A stretch of 8,224 nt of DNA from contig WJKD01000504.1 in the NCBI GenBank assembly GCA_014729315.1, positions 1-8,224 of the forward strand, in the 5' to 3' direction. Position 1 is the stretch's first letter, and each line of letters starts with the position of its first letter. Made by a program: the position numbers and the translations under genes. Positions 6,007-8,224 of this stretch are shown piece after piece. The notes beneath the pieces are model-generated. The model ran no database searches. It worked only from the letters and a program-made list of their open reading frames with translations, and was not told where the DNA came from. The stretch comes from Promethearchaeota archaeon. Its GTDB lineage: Archaea; Asgardarchaeota; Lokiarchaeia; Sigynarchaeales; SOKP01.

Positions 6007-8224
6007 TTATTTTATCAGCACCGTTTTTATTCTCGACAAATCCCCCTCAACATCCAACAAACACAGATATATCCCGCTTGAGATTAATGAATGATTATCA
6101 TCCGATCCATTCCAAATTACGGAATGAGTGCCCATGTTCATTCGTTTGTTATTAATTAGCTTTTTGATGTGTTTTCCGAGCATGTTATAAACTGTCAGGC
6201 TCACGATGCTTTCCTTGGGTAATGCAAATCTAATTGTTGTACTCTGGTTAAATGGATTGGGATAGTTCTGGTAAAGAATATATTCTTTCGGTTTAAACAA
6301 ATCAGACTTATTTTGTGCTAAATAATAATTTTTCCCAATAATTAATTTAAAGGTTTTTAGTTCGTTTCCATCGAGAGTACTATATTTATAATAATTTTTT
6401 GTTCTTAGATTCTGAACGGAGTTTAATTTTTTATCATGTAAATATATATCAAGAGAATCCGGAATTGAATTTATCCCTACGAATTTTAAAAGTACAGGAG
6501 AATCCTTTATATTCGTGCGTGATTCGAGCGTCCATTCATTGTAATTTTTATCAAGCGGTTGAAAATCATAAGCATAAATATCAGGATGTGTGGTCCATCC
6601 CTTGTTGTTAAAATATGTCATTAAATAATTATCAAGCATTGGAGGCGGTTCGAAGCGGTCATAACTATCCCATTCTGGCGAAGCGTCAGAATGAATACCA
6701 AAACCAGTGTAAACATCCTTCGTATTCCCTGCATTTGTTACAATTTGTATTTCACATAGCGGATAAGTGGCAACTTTTGCTAAATAGCCTGAATTTTTAA
6801 AATCTGTATTTGGATTTACTATAAGTTCTGTTTCCTGCGCTGTTTTTATTGCATATCCGGTCCATGGTTTCAAAGATGAATCAGCAGCTAGCTCAATCCA
6901 TGTACTATCAAATTTTATTATCCTTTTTTCTAAATCCCAGCCATTGGCTAATTGCAATTGATCGAATGGAATTGGAAAATTAAATGGATTTCCAATGAGA
7001 TTCCAGTCATCAGATAAATTTATCCTCGAATAAGAGGATAGATCGTTCGCTAAAATTTTGGAAGTATCTGTGAGAAAAAGTGAACGACAGGGACCCGTAT
7101 CTATTAATTTAGTTCTGGTTTTCGTAATAAGCCAAAATGCTTTCCCAGGAAAGAAATTAGCGGTATTTGGAAATTCTATGTAATCATTAGCTTCTTTATG
7201 CTCAAAAAAGCGCCAGTTCTGACCGCACAAATCATCTCCCAAATCGTCAATAAGAACGCAATCTGGTGATGCGTTTTCTAATATTAACGGAATGGAAAAA
7301 AGCTGATAATCAGATTGGTTTTCTCCGTTTGTTAAGTAAATAGGATAGCCAAGTGTATCCAGGGGAATTTCATTTTGTGATTCGACGCTGATAGATAAAT
7401 AATTCTTTGATTTTGGAAGTTCTGCACGATTGCCCGCGTTATCCTCTGCGAAGATGTAATATTCGACTCCTCTTGTAGTTACGTATTCCGATGGTATGGT
7501 CGCAATGGATTCTCCAAAATCAGAATATGCAAAAGAGCTGCTTCCGCCACGACGAAATTTAAGTCTTTTTAATTTTATTCCGGATTCCTCATCGCTAATC
7601 TCCGCGGTAATGGTGATCTTTTTACCTTTGGGTGCATAGAATACGTTTTGAGTATGCTTTATAGCTGGTGGTATAGTGTCGTTACCTACTCCCTCACCGT
7701 TGAGAATTATTCTAGTAGTATCTCCAAATATACCGTTATCATAAGAATCACTGACAATATTAATAACGCCAGAACACGCTATACACTCTGTCGGCGCAAA
7801 TATTGCCTTGGCAAAAAGACTCTTTTCAGGCGGAATTGATCCATTAGGTGGATAAATAGAAAAAGCCAAATCACTTTGGTCTATTTTTATTTCATTTATC
7901 GTTAGCACATCGTAACCAATATTATTAATATAGAATGTCCATTCTGCGCTTGTCCCTATAAATACTCTCCCAAAATCATGAGTCAAATTGCTATCTGCTA
8001 CCTGAATTTCCGGCACAATTCCCTGCCCATGCAGTGTTACTTTTTTTTCTCCCCAGGATTCTGTCATTATCGTTAACTCACATCGATGATTTCCTTTAGA
8101 TTGTGGCATATAAGTGACAGAACGAATTTCAGAAGATTGTGGTTCTATCTGTATATTAGCTTTAGGTGTTATTCTATAATTTAAAACATCAGATAATTCA
8201 ATTTTTGAGATGGACAACAGAGAA
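6007..8224 (-). CDS. secreted surface protein with ASH/choice-of-anchor-D repeats and T9SS sorting domain (5' end outside window)
   Basis: The frame is open to the right edge; the TTG at 8215-8217 is preceded by further sense codons (Ser, Leu), so the real start lies outside. Counting from that TTG as residue 1, 1-66 are the end of one ASH/choice-of-anchor-D repeat (closing VTLHGQGI) and 70-176 a complete one (DFGRVFIGTSAEWTFYINNI ... RIILNGEGV). Residues 180-278 are an Ig-like domain (ISDEESGIKLKRLKF, GVEYYIFAEDNAGN). Residues ~285-640 are beta-rich, with WNLIGNPFNFPI at 405-416, a phrase common in large T9SS-exported proteins. Residues 645-736 are a type A sorting domain: YQNYPNPFNQSTTIRFALP, VYNMLGK, GTHSVIWNG, SSGIYLCLL. 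It should cross the outer membrane by the type IX system and be surface-attached or released after cleavage of the tail. No enzyme motif is seen, suggesting a structural or adhesive role. It is the first visible gene of the minus-strand cluster, 30 bases ahead of the propeller gene. Confidence 0.88.
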   Translation of the reverse strand, partial: SLLSISKIELSDVLNYRITPKANIQIEPQSSEIRSVTYMPQSKGNHRCELTIMTESWGEKKVTLHGQGIVPEIQVADSNLTHDFGRVFIGTSAEWTFYINNIGYDVLTINEIKIDQSDLAFSIYPPNGSIPPEKSLFAKAIFAPTECIACSGVINIVSDSYDNGIFGDTTRIILNGEGVGNDTIPPAIKHTQNVFYAPKGKKITITAEISDEESGIKLKRLKFRRGGSSSFAYSDFGESIATIPSEYVTTRGVEYYIFAEDNAGNRAELPKSKNYLSISVESQNEIPLDTLGYPIYLTNGENQSDYQLFSIPLILENASPDCVLIDDLGDDLCGQNWRFFEHKEANDYIEFPNTANFFPGKAFWLITKTRTKLIDTGPCRSLFLTDTSKILANDLSSYSRINLSDDWNLIGNPFNFPIPFDQLQLANGWDLEKRIIKFDSTWIELAADSSLKPWTGYAIKTAQETELIVNPNTDFKNSGYLAKVATYPLCEIQIVTNAGNTKDVYTGFGIHSDASPEWDSYDRFEPPPMLDNYLMTYFNNKGWTTHPDIYAYDFQPLDKNYNEWTLESRTNIKDSPVLLKFVGINSIPDSLDIYLHDKKLNSVQNLRTKNYYKYSTLDGNELKTFKLIIGKNYYLAQNKSDLFKPKEYILYQNYPNPFNQSTTIRFALPKESIVSLTVYNMLGKHIKKLINNKRMNMGTHSVIWNGSDDNHSLISSGIYLCLLDVEGDLSRIKTVLIK

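Noticed and set aside
8215..8217. TTG as start codon of the secreted surface protein
   Set aside because: Upstream codons remain open to the edge, a domain is cut there and no signal peptide follows; it is an edge effect.

Overview
The window holds two kinds of DNA. The first ~420 bases are GC-rich (bases 1-266 are about 58% G+C by hand count) and carry the 3' end of a plus-strand galactokinase gene with Clostridia/Firmicutes-like wording, a possible 29-residue membrane peptide and a weak terminator. From about 420 onward the DNA is AT-rich (near 30% G+C in the 160-residue gene, rising toward the right edge), and all four protein genes lie on the minus strand. The rightmost product ends in a clear type IX secretion C-terminal sorting domain (YPNPFN...TTIRF...VYNMLG...SGIY). 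That points to the Bacteroidota/FCB group in the wide sense; Ignavibacteria, Cloacimonadota, Marinimicrobia, KSB1 or Calditrichota-type lineages are plausible. I cannot name a species. The abrupt composition change means the left end is either horizontally acquired DNA or an assembly join.

Layout in minus-strand transcription order, right to left. At 8224-6007 is the 3' part of a secreted, multi-domain surface protein with ASH/choice-of-anchor-D repeats, an Ig-like domain and a T9SS sorting signal; its start lies outside the window. Thirty bases later, at 5976-4369, is a protein with a signal peptide, about seven propeller-like repeats, a CsgG/LpoB/TolB-N-like domain and a C-terminal membrane helix. 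A 272-base gap follows, containing a GC-rich palindromic element (4191-4316) with an intrinsic terminator that faces the plus strand. At 4096-1352 is a 914-residue membrane protein with a long TPR region, a cluster of three membrane helices, a beta-rich domain of unknown family and a last helix. After a 240-base AT-rich gap with a candidate promoter, at 1111-629, is a 160-residue exported protein that is essentially a stand-alone CsgG/LpoB-like domain.

Taken together the AT-rich part looks like a cell-envelope cluster: every product has an export signal, membrane helices or a secretion tail, and none has a recognisable enzyme active site. Two of the four share the same predicted alpha/beta domain, often found in proteins that assemble or regulate envelope structures. 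A coordinated envelope role is my inference. No RNA gene, CRISPR array, transposase or integrase was seen.
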